Source of the DNA: Bacteroidales bacterium
GTDB lineage: Bacteria; Bacteroidota; Bacteroidia; Bacteroidales; Muribaculaceae
DNA: 64,000 nt
Assembly: GCA_003150235.1 (NCBI GenBank)
Contig: QAMW01000018.1
Location: forward strand, 1-64,000
Direction of reading: 5' to 3'
Every line of letters starts with the position of its first letter. The stretch's first letter is position 1. The position numbers and the translations under genes are program-made. Under the pieces are notes generated by a model, which saw only the letters and a program-made list of their open reading frames with translations, was not told where the DNA came from and did not search any database. Positions 9,770-18,054 of this stretch are shown one piece after another.

Positions 9770-10237
9770 CTATTCAGTCGAAACGAACAGGATGCCTAAT
9801 TGTTCAATGTCGTGAAGGGTGTCGACGCGCATGATGTGACGCAGGGTGACGGTCTGCCCCGACGGTATCGGCGCTACCGTCACGAGTGTGTCGGCATATT
9901 GGTAGGAAGCGCCGAATCCGTTGCCCTGCCAACGGCCGTAGATATCGGCGAGACGCACGTTGACTGTGTCGCGCGTCACGGTGCTGTCGGCGTTGATACG
10001 GGAAAGTTCAAGCCACAGGTTGCTGTAAGGATAGGAGTTATTGTGGCGCAGGGCAATCACGGGCACTGACGTGACCGTGGAGTCGGCAAACTGCGGGGTG
10101 AAGCATAGCGTGTCGCCATACGCCCAGCCTTCTTCGGGGAGTTGGCGGAACTCACAAAAGTCATTTTGCCCGGGCACACAGGCGCCCAGGCATAATGAAC
10201 ATAAGATTGTTGATATGTGATATTTCGCTTTCGTCAT
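9770..10237 (-). CDS. gldH: Gliding motility lipoprotein GldH
   Basis: A 155-aa lipoprotein with a lipobox-like end (SLCLGAC, Cys20) and the GldH pattern: YPYSNLWLEL in the middle and LRHIMRVDTLHDIEQLGI near the C-terminus. GldH is required for gliding in flavobacteria but is widely kept in non-gliding Bacteroidales, where its role is unclear. Its start lies two bases after the ricT stop, so the pair is co-translated; ricT-gldH pairing is common in the phylum. Confidence 0.88.
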   Translation of the reverse strand: MTKAKYHISTILCSLCLGACVPGQNDFCEFRQLPEEGWAYGDTLCFTPQFADSTVTSVPVIALRHNNSYPYSNLWLELSRINADSTVTRDTVNVRLADIYGRWQGNGFGASYQYADTLVTVAPIPSGQTVTLRHIMRVDTLHDIEQLGILFVSTE

Positions 10238-10239
10238 TG

Positions 10240-11583
10240 TCAGTTTTCAGGTGCCGGCGCGGAGTCCTTAGGCTTGTTGTCGGCTGAAGGGTCGTGGCGG
10301 AGCTGTTTTGCCTGACGGTTGCGTGGCGGCTGCTGCTGTTGTTGCTGCTGTCGGGGCTGCTGTTGGGCGTTGCCGTTGCGGTTGTCGGGTTTCGAGCCGT
10401 TGGCATCGGGTTTCGTTCCCTCTTTCTGCTCGCCCTGCGGCTTCTTTTTCTTCTTTTTCTTTTTCGCCTTGTCAAAGCGGGTAAGGCTGTCCTGACCTAC
10501 AATCTCGACAAACTCCTTGCGCTCCTTCGGCTTCTCGCTTCCTTCGGCGGCAAGCTTTTCGGGCTTTTCACCGCGCTTGTTCATGGAGATAACCTCAAAG
10601 GCACGGTCGGCAGGGATGGTCACCAGGTTGGCGGGCATCGCCTTGTCGGTCGAGTAGGTAATCTCGCGCTTGAAAATGTCGGTCTTGAAGTGATAGAATG
10701 TGCCGTCAACGGTTTCCAGTGTGGCATCGCGCGGAGGCATTCTCTTCACGCTTTCCACGTAGGTGTCGACTTCGAAGTTGAGGCAGCATTTGAGCTTCGC
10801 ACACTGTCCGGCAAGTTTCTGCGGATTGAGCGAGATGTCCTGGTAGCGCGCCGCACTCGTTGCCACCGACACGAAATTGGTCATCCAGCTTGAACAGCAG
10901 AGCGGCCTGCCGCAGGGACCGATACCGCCTATGCGGCCTGCCTCTTGTCGCGCGCCTATCTGCTTCATCTCGATTCTTACCTTGAAGGTTTCGGCAAGCA
11001 CCTTTATGAGCTGGCGGAAATCTACGCGCTCGTCGGCTATATAATAGAAGATAGCCTTGTTGCCGTCGCCCTGATACTCCACGTCGCCTATCTTCATGTT
11101 GAGCTTAAGGCTCTCGGCGATTTTGCGTGAGCGTATCATGGTGTCGTTTTCCTTCGCTTTCGCCTCCTCATATTTTTCAAGGTCGGCAGGTTTTGCCTTG
11201 CGGAATATGCGGCGTATCTCCGCATCTGGCTTTATGTTGGCTTTCTTCATCTGAAGCGCCACAAGCTGTCCGGTGAGGGTCACCTGCCCGATGTCGTGAC
11301 CGGGCGATGCCTCGACAGCCACCATGTCGCCAATAGCGAGCTGAAGATTGGAGCTGTTTTTATAAAAGCCTTTGCGGGTGTTCTTGAACTGCACCTCCAC
11401 CATGTCGAAATCGGCAAATCCTCCGGGAATGTCGCCAAGCCAGTTGTAGCAGTGCAGATTGCCTCGGGGTGTCTTGTGGCTACAACCGCCACAACGCCCG
11501 CAGGAGTTTCCACATGAGCCACCCTCCCCGGATGATGCGTTTTCGTTATGGCGCGGTGTTATGTCGTCAGTATCTTTTGTCAT
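10240..11583 (-). CDS. ricT: PSP1/RicT-like protein with Cys-rich N-terminus and Lys/Gln-rich tail
   Basis: A 447-aa member of the PSP1 C-terminal domain family (RicT in Bacillus, part of an iron-sulfur complex affecting RNA maturation through RNase Y). The N-terminal 40 residues hold closely spaced cysteines (SCGNSCGRCGGC), and the PSP1 core carries GGIGPCGRPLCCSSW. The last 90 residues are low-complexity: a lysine run followed by glutamine-rich repeats. The next gene upstream is rny, encoding RNase Y, the known functional partner of Ric proteins, which supports a linked role in RNA turnover; that link is inference here. Confidence 0.87.
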   Translation of the reverse strand: MTKDTDDITPRHNENASSGEGGSCGNSCGRCGGCSHKTPRGNLHCYNWLGDIPGGFADFDMVEVQFKNTRKGFYKNSSNLQLAIGDMVAVEASPGHDIGQVTLTGQLVALQMKKANIKPDAEIRRIFRKAKPADLEKYEEAKAKENDTMIRSRKIAESLKLNMKIGDVEYQGDGNKAIFYYIADERVDFRQLIKVLAETFKVRIEMKQIGARQEAGRIGGIGPCGRPLCCSSWMTNFVSVATSAARYQDISLNPQKLAGQCAKLKCCLNFEVDTYVESVKRMPPRDATLETVDGTFYHFKTDIFKREITYSTDKAMPANLVTIPADRAFEVISMNKRGEKPEKLAAEGSEKPKERKEFVEIVGQDSLTRFDKAKKKKKKKKPQGEQKEGTKPDANGSKPDNRNGNAQQQPRQQQQQQQPPRNRQAKQLRHDPSADNKPKDSAPAPEN

Positions 11584-11597
11584 GACTCACCGGCTGA

Positions 11598-13142
11598 TTA
11601 TTTTGCGAAACTTACTGAACGGGTCTCGCGGATTACGGTGATTTTTACCTGTCCCGGATAAGTCATTTCATCCTGGATGCGCTTTGCGATTTCAGAAGAG
11701 AGCTTTTCGGTCTCCACGTCGTCAATCTTGTCGGCGCCAACAATCACGCGCAGTTCACGACCTGCCTGGATGGCGTAGGTCTTGATCACGCCCGGATAGG
11801 AGAGGGCGAGCTGCTCAAGGTCGTTGAGGCGCTTGATATATGCCTCGACGATTTCGCGACGTGCGCCGGGACGTGCGCCGGAGATGGCGTCACACACCTG
11901 TACAATCGGGGCGAGAAGCGTGGTCTGCTCGATTTCATCGTGGTGGGCGCCGATGGCGTTGCATATCTCGGGCTTTTCCTTATATTTTTCGGCAAGCTTC
12001 ATGCCAAGGAGTGCGTGGGGGAGTTCGGGCTCTTCATCGGGCACCTTGCCTATATCGTGGAGGAGTCCGGCGCGACGTGCTTTCTTGGGGTTGAGACCCA
12101 GCTCCGATGCCATGATGGCGCAGAGATTTGCTGTCTCGCGCGAGTGCTGCAACAGGTTCTGTCCGTAGCTGGAGCGGTATTTCATCTTACCTACCAGGCG
12201 GATGAGGTCGGGATGCAGACCGTGGATACCGAGGTCGATAGCAGTGCGCTTGCCTGTCTCGACGATTTCTTCTTCTATCTGCTTGCGCACCTTTGCCACG
12301 ACTTCCTCGATACGTGCGGGATGGATACGTCCATCCGCCACGAGCTGATGCAGGGCGAGCCGGGCGATTTCGCGGCGCACGGGGTCGAAGCCTGAGAGCA
12401 CGATTGCCTCGGGGGTGTCGTCGACAATGATTTCGATGCCGGTCGCTGCCTCAAGGGCGCGGATGTTACGACCCTCGCGACCGATGATGCGTCCCTTGAT
12501 TTCATCGGAGTCGATGTGGAACACGGTCACGGAGTTTTCGATGGCGGTCTCGGTGGCGACACGCTGTATCGACTGCACGACGATGCGCTTCGCCTCCTTG
12601 TTGGCGGTGAGCTTCGCTTCATCCATGATGTCGTTGATATAGCTTGCCGCAGCGGTTTTTGCCTCGTCTTTGAGCGACTCCACGAGTTTGTTTTTAGCTT
12701 CTTCAGCCGACAGCCCTGAAATATGCTCAAGTGTATCCTGTGCGGTACGGGTGAGCTTGTCAAGTTCAGCTTTCTGACCTTCGAGCACGACAGCCTGGGC
12801 ATCGAGGTTGGCTTTAGTCGCGTCAATCTCGTTGCGGCGACGGGCAATGTCGCCCTGTTGCTGGTTGAGCTGCAGTTCGCGCTGCTTTATGCGCGCTTCC
12901 GACTGCTGTACCTTCGCGAGGCGCGCATTTGCCTGTTTCTCCGCCTCTGCCTTGATCTGAAGCTCCTCTTCCCTGGCTTCCAGGAGTTTCTTCTGCTTCA
13001 GCACTTCGGCTTCCTGCTTCGCTTCTTCAACGATGGTCTTTGCCTGGCTTCTACCGATTGATTTTTGAACTATGATTGTGGCGGCAACACCGATTAATGC
13101 TGCCACTACGCCTACTACAATGGTTAGTATGAGTGGTCCCAT
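11598..13142 (-). CDS. rny: Ribonuclease Y
   Basis: A 514-aa membrane-anchored endoribonuclease. Residues 1-24 form one membrane helix, followed by a long charged coiled coil (about 30-190), a KH domain (GRIIGREGRNIRALE) and an HD domain (LLHDIGKVPDEE). It starts mRNA decay at the inner membrane in many bacteria. Length and domain order are normal. It lies 14 bases upstream of ricT, and a structured RNA candidate separates it from zapA. Confidence 0.96.
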   Translation of the reverse strand: MGPLILTIVVGVVAALIGVAATIIVQKSIGRSQAKTIVEEAKQEAEVLKQKKLLEAREEELQIKAEAEKQANARLAKVQQSEARIKQRELQLNQQQGDIARRRNEIDATKANLDAQAVVLEGQKAELDKLTRTAQDTLEHISGLSAEEAKNKLVESLKDEAKTAAASYINDIMDEAKLTANKEAKRIVVQSIQRVATETAIENSVTVFHIDSDEIKGRIIGREGRNIRALEAATGIEIIVDDTPEAIVLSGFDPVRREIARLALHQLVADGRIHPARIEEVVAKVRKQIEEEIVETGKRTAIDLGIHGLHPDLIRLVGKMKYRSSYGQNLLQHSRETANLCAIMASELGLNPKKARRAGLLHDIGKVPDEEPELPHALLGMKLAEKYKEKPEICNAIGAHHDEIEQTTLLAPIVQVCDAISGARPGARREIVEAYIKRLNDLEQLALSYPGVIKTYAIQAGRELRVIVGADKIDDVETEKLSSEIAKRIQDEMTYPGQVKITVIRETRSVSFAK

Positions 13143-13179
13143 GATATGTTAAAAATGTGATATGATAATAATATTAAAC

Positions 13180-13311
13180 AAAAAGCACTCATAGACCATC
13201 CTTTCGCCGCAGGGAACGGCGCGGTTTTGGTTATAAGTGCAGGTTACTTCTCTCAAAACGCCGGGGATATGCTCCCCTGAATAAATGTCGGGTGGAGAGC
13301 CTTTTACGGAG
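13180..13311 (-). ncRNA. Candidate 6S-like or other structured RNA between zapA and rny
   Basis: The 169-base gap after zapA is highly structured on the minus strand: a GGGGA/TCCCC hairpin, a CGCCG/CGGCG hairpin (13205-13221), and an outer GCACT/AGTGC pairing (13236-13240 with 13185-13189) followed by a U-run (13184-13180). In enterobacteria the 6S RNA gene follows zapA, and Bacteroidetes 6S-type RNAs are known, so a 6S RNA is a reasonable guess. It could also be only a terminator with leader structure. I could not fold or search it. Confidence 0.4.
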
Positions 13312-13605
13312 TTACTCGATGTTTAACAAAATGTCATCCAGCTTCTCCTCAAAATCTCTCAGCGTATCGTCGATACGCTCGTTTTTGCGCTGCTCTATCA
13401 CGTAAAGCTTTGCAAAGTGTAACGCCACCATGCCGAGTACATCCTTTGATGTCTTGTCGGCAGGCTTAGATTCCATCCACTTGCTCCACACGCGGTTGAC
13501 GTATCGTTCGGCAAGCCTGACTTCTTCTTCGCCTTCAAAACTGACTACCATGCCAAGCGGGGCAAGGTCAGCCAATTTTACTTTTATATTCAGTTTATCT
13601 TTCAT
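13312..13605 (-). CDS. zapA: Cell division protein ZapA
   Basis: A 97-aa ZapA family protein: N-terminal beta domain (LNIKVKLADLAPLGMVV) followed by a helix, with ERYVN near residue 32 and a charged C-terminal coiled coil. ZapA bundles FtsZ filaments at the division site in the cytoplasm. It follows the small coiled-coil gene by four bases and precedes the structured-RNA candidate. Confidence 0.85.
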   Translation of the reverse strand: MKDKLNIKVKLADLAPLGMVVSFEGEEEVRLAERYVNRVWSKWMESKPADKTSKDVLGMVALHFAKLYVIEQRKNERIDDTLRDFEEKLDDILLNIE

Positions 13606-13609
13606 CGCA

Positions 13610-13903
13610 TCATTCGCTTAGCTCAGTGATGCACTTGTCGATTTCCCGCACTAATTCGGAAATCCTGGCTCGGCTCAGCTCGACATCGCGGCGGTCGGGT
13701 ATTGCGGTGGTCACTACGGTGAGATATTCCACCCTGCTTTTCAGGATTCGTATCTCCTCTTCCTGACCGGCAATCTTTTTCTCCAACCCGGCGATAGTCT
13801 CGTCGGCTTCTTTTTTTGCCTGATAGAGTGCGTTGTAACGCTCTGTCAGGGACTCCGCCTTACGGCTGATACGCAAAAGTGTCTGCTGTAAGTCGCCTGC
13901 CAT
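13610..13903 (-). CDS. Small coiled-coil protein upstream of zapA (ZapB-like)
   Basis: A 97-aa protein that is almost entirely one long coiled coil (residues of about 8-62 and 73-95), rich in Glu, Lys, Arg and Leu, with no signal peptide or membrane segment. Such genes commonly precede zapA in Bacteroidetes, and the four-base spacing indicates co-translation. A ZapB-like FtsZ-ring partner role is inference from size, coiled coil and position. Confidence 0.7.
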   Translation of the reverse strand: MAGDLQQTLLRISRKAESLTERYNALYQAKKEADETIAGLEKKIAGQEEEIRILKSRVEYLTVVTTAIPDRRDVELSRARISELVREIDKCITELSE

Positions 13904-13997
13904 TTATCCCAAATTTTTACAAAAGTACGATAAAAATCTTATAATGCAACATATTTCTCCCAAAAAATTAGTGGCTATTTATCTTGATTTGGTGAAA

Positions 13998-14585
13998 TCA
14001 CCGGAGATTTCCTTCGGGAGTAGGGTCGGTGACCACGACGGGCTTTGAGGTAAGAGCCGACAGCATCGCCGTGAGGTTTTCCGCCGCCTCTGCGCGGGCG
14101 CGCTTTACGTAACCTTTGCGGTAGATGCTCTTTATGGCGTTTTGCTTCACTTTTTCCTTTATTTTGTTTTCCTCTGCTGTCGTAAAGCTGCCTGAACCCA
14201 TGAAGCGGTCGTTCCAGGTGTCAATGACTATGTAGGAATCTTTGTCGGTCGACTCAAGAATTTCAACTTTTTCCGGCGGAAGCTGCACACGCAGTGTGTC
14301 GCCCGACATTTTCAGGACGATACGTTCGAGGTCGAAGGTTATCGACCCTTTGAGCGTTATGCGCCCGAAGAGATGACGGTTTCCTATGGTGGCTTTGACC
14401 GGCGTCTCCTCGTAGATGTCCATCGAACAGAGTCTCACCATTGATTCAACTTCTTTCACCATTGCGCCGTCAATGGTAAGGTCGCCCGACTGCTGGGATG
14501 ACTTGCGGTTGAGGCTCACGATGAGGAGGATGCCCCCAAGCAGAATGGCGGCTGCAATAATCGGGAATATCTTTTTCGTTTTCAT
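13998..14585 (-). CDS. DUF4230 protein
   Basis: A 195-aa protein with one N-terminal membrane helix (IFPIIAAAILLGGILLIV) and a periplasmic DUF4230 domain. It shares length, order and motifs (RVQLPPEKVEILE) with the adjoining 203-aa protein, five bases upstream, suggesting an old tandem duplication. Function of the family is unknown. Confidence 0.8.
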   Translation of the reverse strand: MKTKKIFPIIAAAILLGGILLIVSLNRKSSQQSGDLTIDGAMVKEVESMVRLCSMDIYEETPVKATIGNRHLFGRITLKGSITFDLERIVLKMSGDTLRVQLPPEKVEILESTDKDSYIVIDTWNDRFMGSGSFTTAEENKIKEKVKQNAIKSIYRKGYVKRARAEAAENLTAMLSALTSKPVVVTDPTPEGNLR

Positions 14586-14590
14586 CTGTG

Positions 14591-15202
14591 TCAGTTGGAT
14601 TTAAAAGATATGTCGGCTGTATAGCCTTCTCCGCTTAAAAGCGATTCAAAATAGGCGATTGCTTTGCGGCGCGCCTCGGCTTTGATGTGGTTCTGAAATG
14701 CCGGATTGCGTCTGACCTCCTCTTTGAGCGACTCGTTCATCTGCTCCTTTATTGCCGCACGTTCTTTGGCATCGATGCGTGAGCGTAGCCCGGTCACGCG
14801 GTAATGATTTTCGCGTATCGGGAGGTCTCTCCCCTCAAATTCAGTCTTTATCGCAGGAAGAACTACCGAAACGGTGTGAGCGTCTTCATTTACGGTTATA
14901 TCGCCCGGCTGAAGTTCCGACATGTCCATGTAGGCGCGCAGATAGGTGTCGTAGGAGTAGACGGCAATGCGGTCGCCTATCTTGACTGCGTTGATAAGTG
15001 CGTCGGCTGTCTGCCTGAGGTTTTTTGCCTCGCTAAGGGTAATGTCGTCGATTGTCGCCATTTTCGATATGGTCATACGGGCGAGTATGAGTTTGTCGAC
15101 TGATTTTATCTCGGAATAAAACCGGAGTGAAGTGTCATTGCGGCTGCATCCGGCTGAGATGACGGCGGCAAGCAGCAAGCTTGTGATAAGTCTGAAATTC
15201 AT
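14591..15202 (-). CDS. DUF4230 lipoprotein
   Basis: A 203-aa predicted lipoprotein (AAVISAGC, Cys19) with a DUF4230 domain; SVVLPAIKTEFEGRD matches the position of RVQLPPEKVEIL in the next gene. It is the first of the DUF4230 pair. Role unknown; membrane-anchored periplasmic location is predicted. Confidence 0.78.
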   Translation of the reverse strand: MNFRLITSLLLAAVISAGCSRNDTSLRFYSEIKSVDKLILARMTISKMATIDDITLSEAKNLRQTADALINAVKIGDRIAVYSYDTYLRAYMDMSELQPGDITVNEDAHTVSVVLPAIKTEFEGRDLPIRENHYRVTGLRSRIDAKERAAIKEQMNESLKEEVRRNPAFQNHIKAEARRKAIAYFESLLSGEGYTADISFKSN

Positions 15203-15272
15203 AGGTCGGTTGCATTTATATTTAACATTGGATATATACCATATAAACGCTTGCAGGCATCATGATATTGCG

Positions 15273-16691
15273 TCAAAGCACCGGGCTGAGGAGGCGGAAT
15301 ATCGATTCCTTGATTTTCTGCCACTTGGGACGCTTGTTCCATTCCGCCGGACTGAGGCGCACACTTTGGGCTATGTCGTCAAGGAATATCTGTCGCATCT
15401 GGCGGTTTATTTCCTGGGAATAGATGAACACGTTGCTTTCAAAATTGTGCTCGAAGCTGCGGAAGTCGAAGTTGGTGGACCCTACCGACACAAATTCGTC
15501 GTCGACGAGCACTGTCTTGGCGTGGAGCATGCCACCCTCGTAGAGATACACCTTTATCCCGGCGAGCAGACACTCGCGGATGTAGCTTCGTGAGGCGTAG
15601 GTGAGCACTGCCGAGTCGCTTTTTGCCGGAAGCATGATGCGCACGTCGACTTTTGCGAGCGCGACAGCCTGCAGGGTGCGGAGCAGGCTTTCCGTCGGCA
15701 GGAAGTAAGGGGTCTGGAGGAATACGCAACGCTTGGCGTTGGCGATTGCCTTCTGAAACACCATGGCTATGTTGCTCCAGGTGCTTGTAGGGCCGCTCGT
15801 CATGATTTGTATGCCGGCGGTAAAGGGAGGCTCGTTGCGCACTGTTGTGTCGGCGCGCTCTTCCAGCAGCGGTTGCCCCATGAAGTTCCAGTCGATAGCG
15901 AAGGAATACTGAAGCCCTCCGACTGCGGGCCCGGTGATGCGCAGATGGGTGTCACGCCACGCCCCGTATGCCACGCCGTTGATATAACGGTCGGCGATGT
16001 TCATCCCGCCGATATAGCCTGTCTTGCCGTCTATTACCGCTATCTTCCGGTGATTGCGCCAGTTTACCCTCGTGGCGAATACCGGGAATGTGACTCTGAA
16101 GAAGGGGAACACGGCGATGCCGGCGTCGGTCATGCGCTTGAAAAATTTCGATTTGGTGTTAAGGGAGCCGATGTGGTCGTAGATTACCCTTACTTTGACG
16201 CCTTCCTGCGCCTTTTTTATCAACGCTTCGGCGACGCGTGTGCCGGTGGCGTCGTCGGTGAATATGTAATACTGCAGATGGATGTATTCGCGGGCACTCT
16301 CGATGTCGGCGAGGAGCGCGTCAAATTTGGAATGTCCGTCGGTGAATATCTCGACCTTGTTGCCGGGATAGTAAATGGAGCCGGTTATGGTCTTCGCCAT
16401 CCTTATCTGCTGGCGGCTGGCGGTGGAAAGCGGCAGCCGCGTTACATCGATGCTGCGGAACGACTCGCGCTTGCGTAGCTTGCGGCGGTTGCGGCGGGTG
16501 ATCATGCGGGTGTTTTTAAGGCTTCTTCCGAAAAAGATGTACAGCACCACCCCGAATACGGGCACCATCAGCAACACCGTAATCCATGCGAGTGACTTCA
16601 CCGGATTACGGTTTTCCGACAGCACCACAGCCACAAGGCTTATGATGGTGCCGGCGTATGCCAATAATAGTAAAATGTTGTACCAAGCCAT
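15273..16691 (-). CDS. cls: Cardiolipin synthase
   Basis: A 472-aa membrane phospholipase-D-type enzyme that joins phosphatidylglycerol molecules into cardiolipin. Two N-terminal membrane helices (residues 4-24 and 34-54), then two HKD motifs: HRKIAVID (His214, Lys216, Asp221) and HAKTVLVD (His390, Lys392, Asp397). I place the start at 16691 (MAWYN) because the 30 residues before it (from 16781) have no family character and cross the rplI terminator. Stand-alone gene. Confidence 0.92.
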   Translation of the reverse strand: MAWYNILLLLAYAGTIISLVAVVLSENRNPVKSLAWITVLLMVPVFGVVLYIFFGRSLKNTRMITRRNRRKLRKRESFRSIDVTRLPLSTASRQQIRMAKTITGSIYYPGNKVEIFTDGHSKFDALLADIESAREYIHLQYYIFTDDATGTRVAEALIKKAQEGVKVRVIYDHIGSLNTKSKFFKRMTDAGIAVFPFFRVTFPVFATRVNWRNHRKIAVIDGKTGYIGGMNIADRYINGVAYGAWRDTHLRITGPAVGGLQYSFAIDWNFMGQPLLEERADTTVRNEPPFTAGIQIMTSGPTSTWSNIAMVFQKAIANAKRCVFLQTPYFLPTESLLRTLQAVALAKVDVRIMLPAKSDSAVLTYASRSYIRECLLAGIKVYLYEGGMLHAKTVLVDDEFVSVGSTNFDFRSFEHNFESNVFIYSQEINRQMRQIFLDDIAQSVRLSPAEWNKRPKWQKIKESIFRLLSPVL

Positions 16692-16755
16692 AGACCCATT
16701 GTCCGGCAATGCCGGCGCGCCCCCTAAGTTAGCAAAAAAGCGCGACAATGCCAAC

Positions 16756-16789
16756 AAAAAATGCCATGTCATTTCTGACACGGCATTTT
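16756..16789 (-). terminator. Terminator of rpsF-rpsR-rplI
   Basis: On the minus strand AATGCCGTGTCA pairs with TGACATGGCATT around GAAA, followed by TTTTTTG. It lies just after the L9 stop and before the cls start. Confidence 0.85.
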
Positions 16790-16820
16790 CTTGTATTTGC
16801 AGGGAGTTGGGAGTGGGAGA

Positions 16821-17273
16821 TTATTCAGCTGCTTCAGCTACAACCTCGAAGGGAAGCTCTACGCTCACTTCCTTGTGGAAAGTGATGGTGCAGTTGTATT
16901 TTCCCGGCTCCTTGATGTTTTCTTTGAGAGTGATGAGCTTGCGGTCAACATTGTGTCCGAGCTTCTCAAGAGCCTCAGCGATAGTGGCGGCGTTGACTGA
17001 ACCGAAGATGGTACCTGCCTCGCTGGTCTTTGCAGCGATGGTGAGAGCTACATTTTCGAGAGCCTTTGCAGCAGCTTCTGCATCAGCCTTGATCTTGGCG
17101 AGCTTATGAGCGCGCTGGCGCTGATTTTCGGCGAGTACCTTGAGAGCCGACTCAGAGGCGATCACTGCCTTGCCCTGGGGAATAAGGTAGTTGCGGCCAT
17201 ATCCGCTTTTTACTTCAACAACATCATCCTTGTAACCCAGACCGGAGATGTCTTCTTTCAATATAATTTTCAT
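16821..17273 (-). CDS. rplI: Ribosomal protein L9
   Basis: A 150-aa L9 with the family N-terminal pattern MKIILKEDISGLGYKDD, GYGRNYLIPQGKA and the long connecting helix before the C-terminal domain. It is the last gene of the rpsF-rpsR-rplI operon, 25 bases after rpsR, and is followed by a strong terminator. Confidence 0.98.
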   Translation of the reverse strand: MKIILKEDISGLGYKDDVVEVKSGYGRNYLIPQGKAVIASESALKVLAENQRQRAHKLAKIKADAEAAAKALENVALTIAAKTSEAGTIFGSVNAATIAEALEKLGHNVDRKLITLKENIKEPGKYNCTITFHKEVSVELPFEVVAEAAE

Positions 17274-17298
17274 AATGTAATTGTCTCTGTTGTTAAGA

Positions 17299-17568
17299 TT
17301 ATTTCATCAAGTCAGTCACGTAGGGGAGGAGTGCAAGGTGACGAGCACGCTTTACTGCCTGTGCCACACGACGCTGGAATTTGAGCGAAGTACCGGTGAT
17401 ACGGCGGGGAAGTATCTTGCCCTGCTCGTTGAGGAACTTCTTGAGGAATTCAGGATCCTTGTAGTCGATATACTTGATGCCACTTCTCTTAAAGCGACAA
17501 TATTTCTTCTTCTTTACATCCACTGACAGCGGAGTGAGATAGCGAATTTCTGATTGTGCCTGTGCCAT
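17299..17568 (-). CDS. rpsR: Ribosomal protein S18
   Basis: An 89-aa S18 with the signature YCRFKRSGIKYIDYKD and ILPRRITGTS. It lies three bases after rpsF; there is no ssb between them, which is usual for Bacteroidetes. Confidence 0.98.
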   Translation of the reverse strand: MAQAQSEIRYLTPLSVDVKKKKYCRFKRSGIKYIDYKDPEFLKKFLNEQGKILPRRITGTSLKFQRRVAQAVKRARHLALLPYVTDLMK

Positions 17569-17571
17569 GAT

Positions 17572-17943
17572 TTAGTCCTCCTTTACTTCTGTTTCGGTTG
17601 TTTGATTCTGTTTTGCACCCTTGAGGCTGCGACGCTTGATTGCATACTCGTGAGCATACTTGTCAAGACGGAATGTCAAGAAACGAAGTACACGCTCGTC
17701 ACGACGGAACTGGATTTCGAGTTTCTTGATAGTGTCGGGGGTTGCGTCAAACTCTACGAGAGTGTAGAAGCCGGTTGACTTTTTCTGAATGGGGTAGGCG
17801 AGCTTGCGGAGACCCCAGTTCTCTTCGTTGACAATAGCTCCACCGTTGGCTGTGATTACGCCGGTGAACTTGTCTACCGCTTCCTTCATCTGAGCATCAG
17901 ACAAAACGGGAGTTAAAATGAAAACGGTTTCGTAATGATTCAT
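17572..17943 (-). CDS. rpsF: Ribosomal protein S6
   Basis: A 123-aa S6 (MNHYETVFILTPVLSD, NWGLRKLAYPI) with a Thr/Glu-rich C-terminal tail. It is the first gene of the operon and has a clear promoter 40 bases upstream. Confidence 0.98.
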   Translation of the reverse strand: MNHYETVFILTPVLSDAQMKEAVDKFTGVITANGGAIVNEENWGLRKLAYPIQKKSTGFYTLVEFDATPDTIKKLEIQFRRDERVLRFLTFRLDKYAHEYAIKRRSLKGAKQNQTTETEVKED

Positions 17944-17982
17944 TGTGAATAATAATTATTTAATAATGTGTTAAAAACGCCG

Positions 17983-18013
17983 CAAAGTTACAACTTTTTC
18001 TCCACCCGTGCAA
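17983..18013 (-). promoter_or_regulatory. Promoter of rpsF operon
   Basis: Minus strand TTG (18013-18011), 20 bases, TAACTTTG (17990-17983), the Bacteroidetes consensus. Start of transcription near 17976 gives a short leader before ATG 17943. Confidence 0.75.
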
Positions 18014-18054
18014 CACCTTCCCGAAAATTGTACAGAAATCGCTGAAAGAGGGTA

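Noticed and set aside
10294..10893. 199-aa leucine-rich plus-strand frame
   Set aside because: It is the antisense of the ricT tail; the leucines come from Lys/Gln codons read in reverse.
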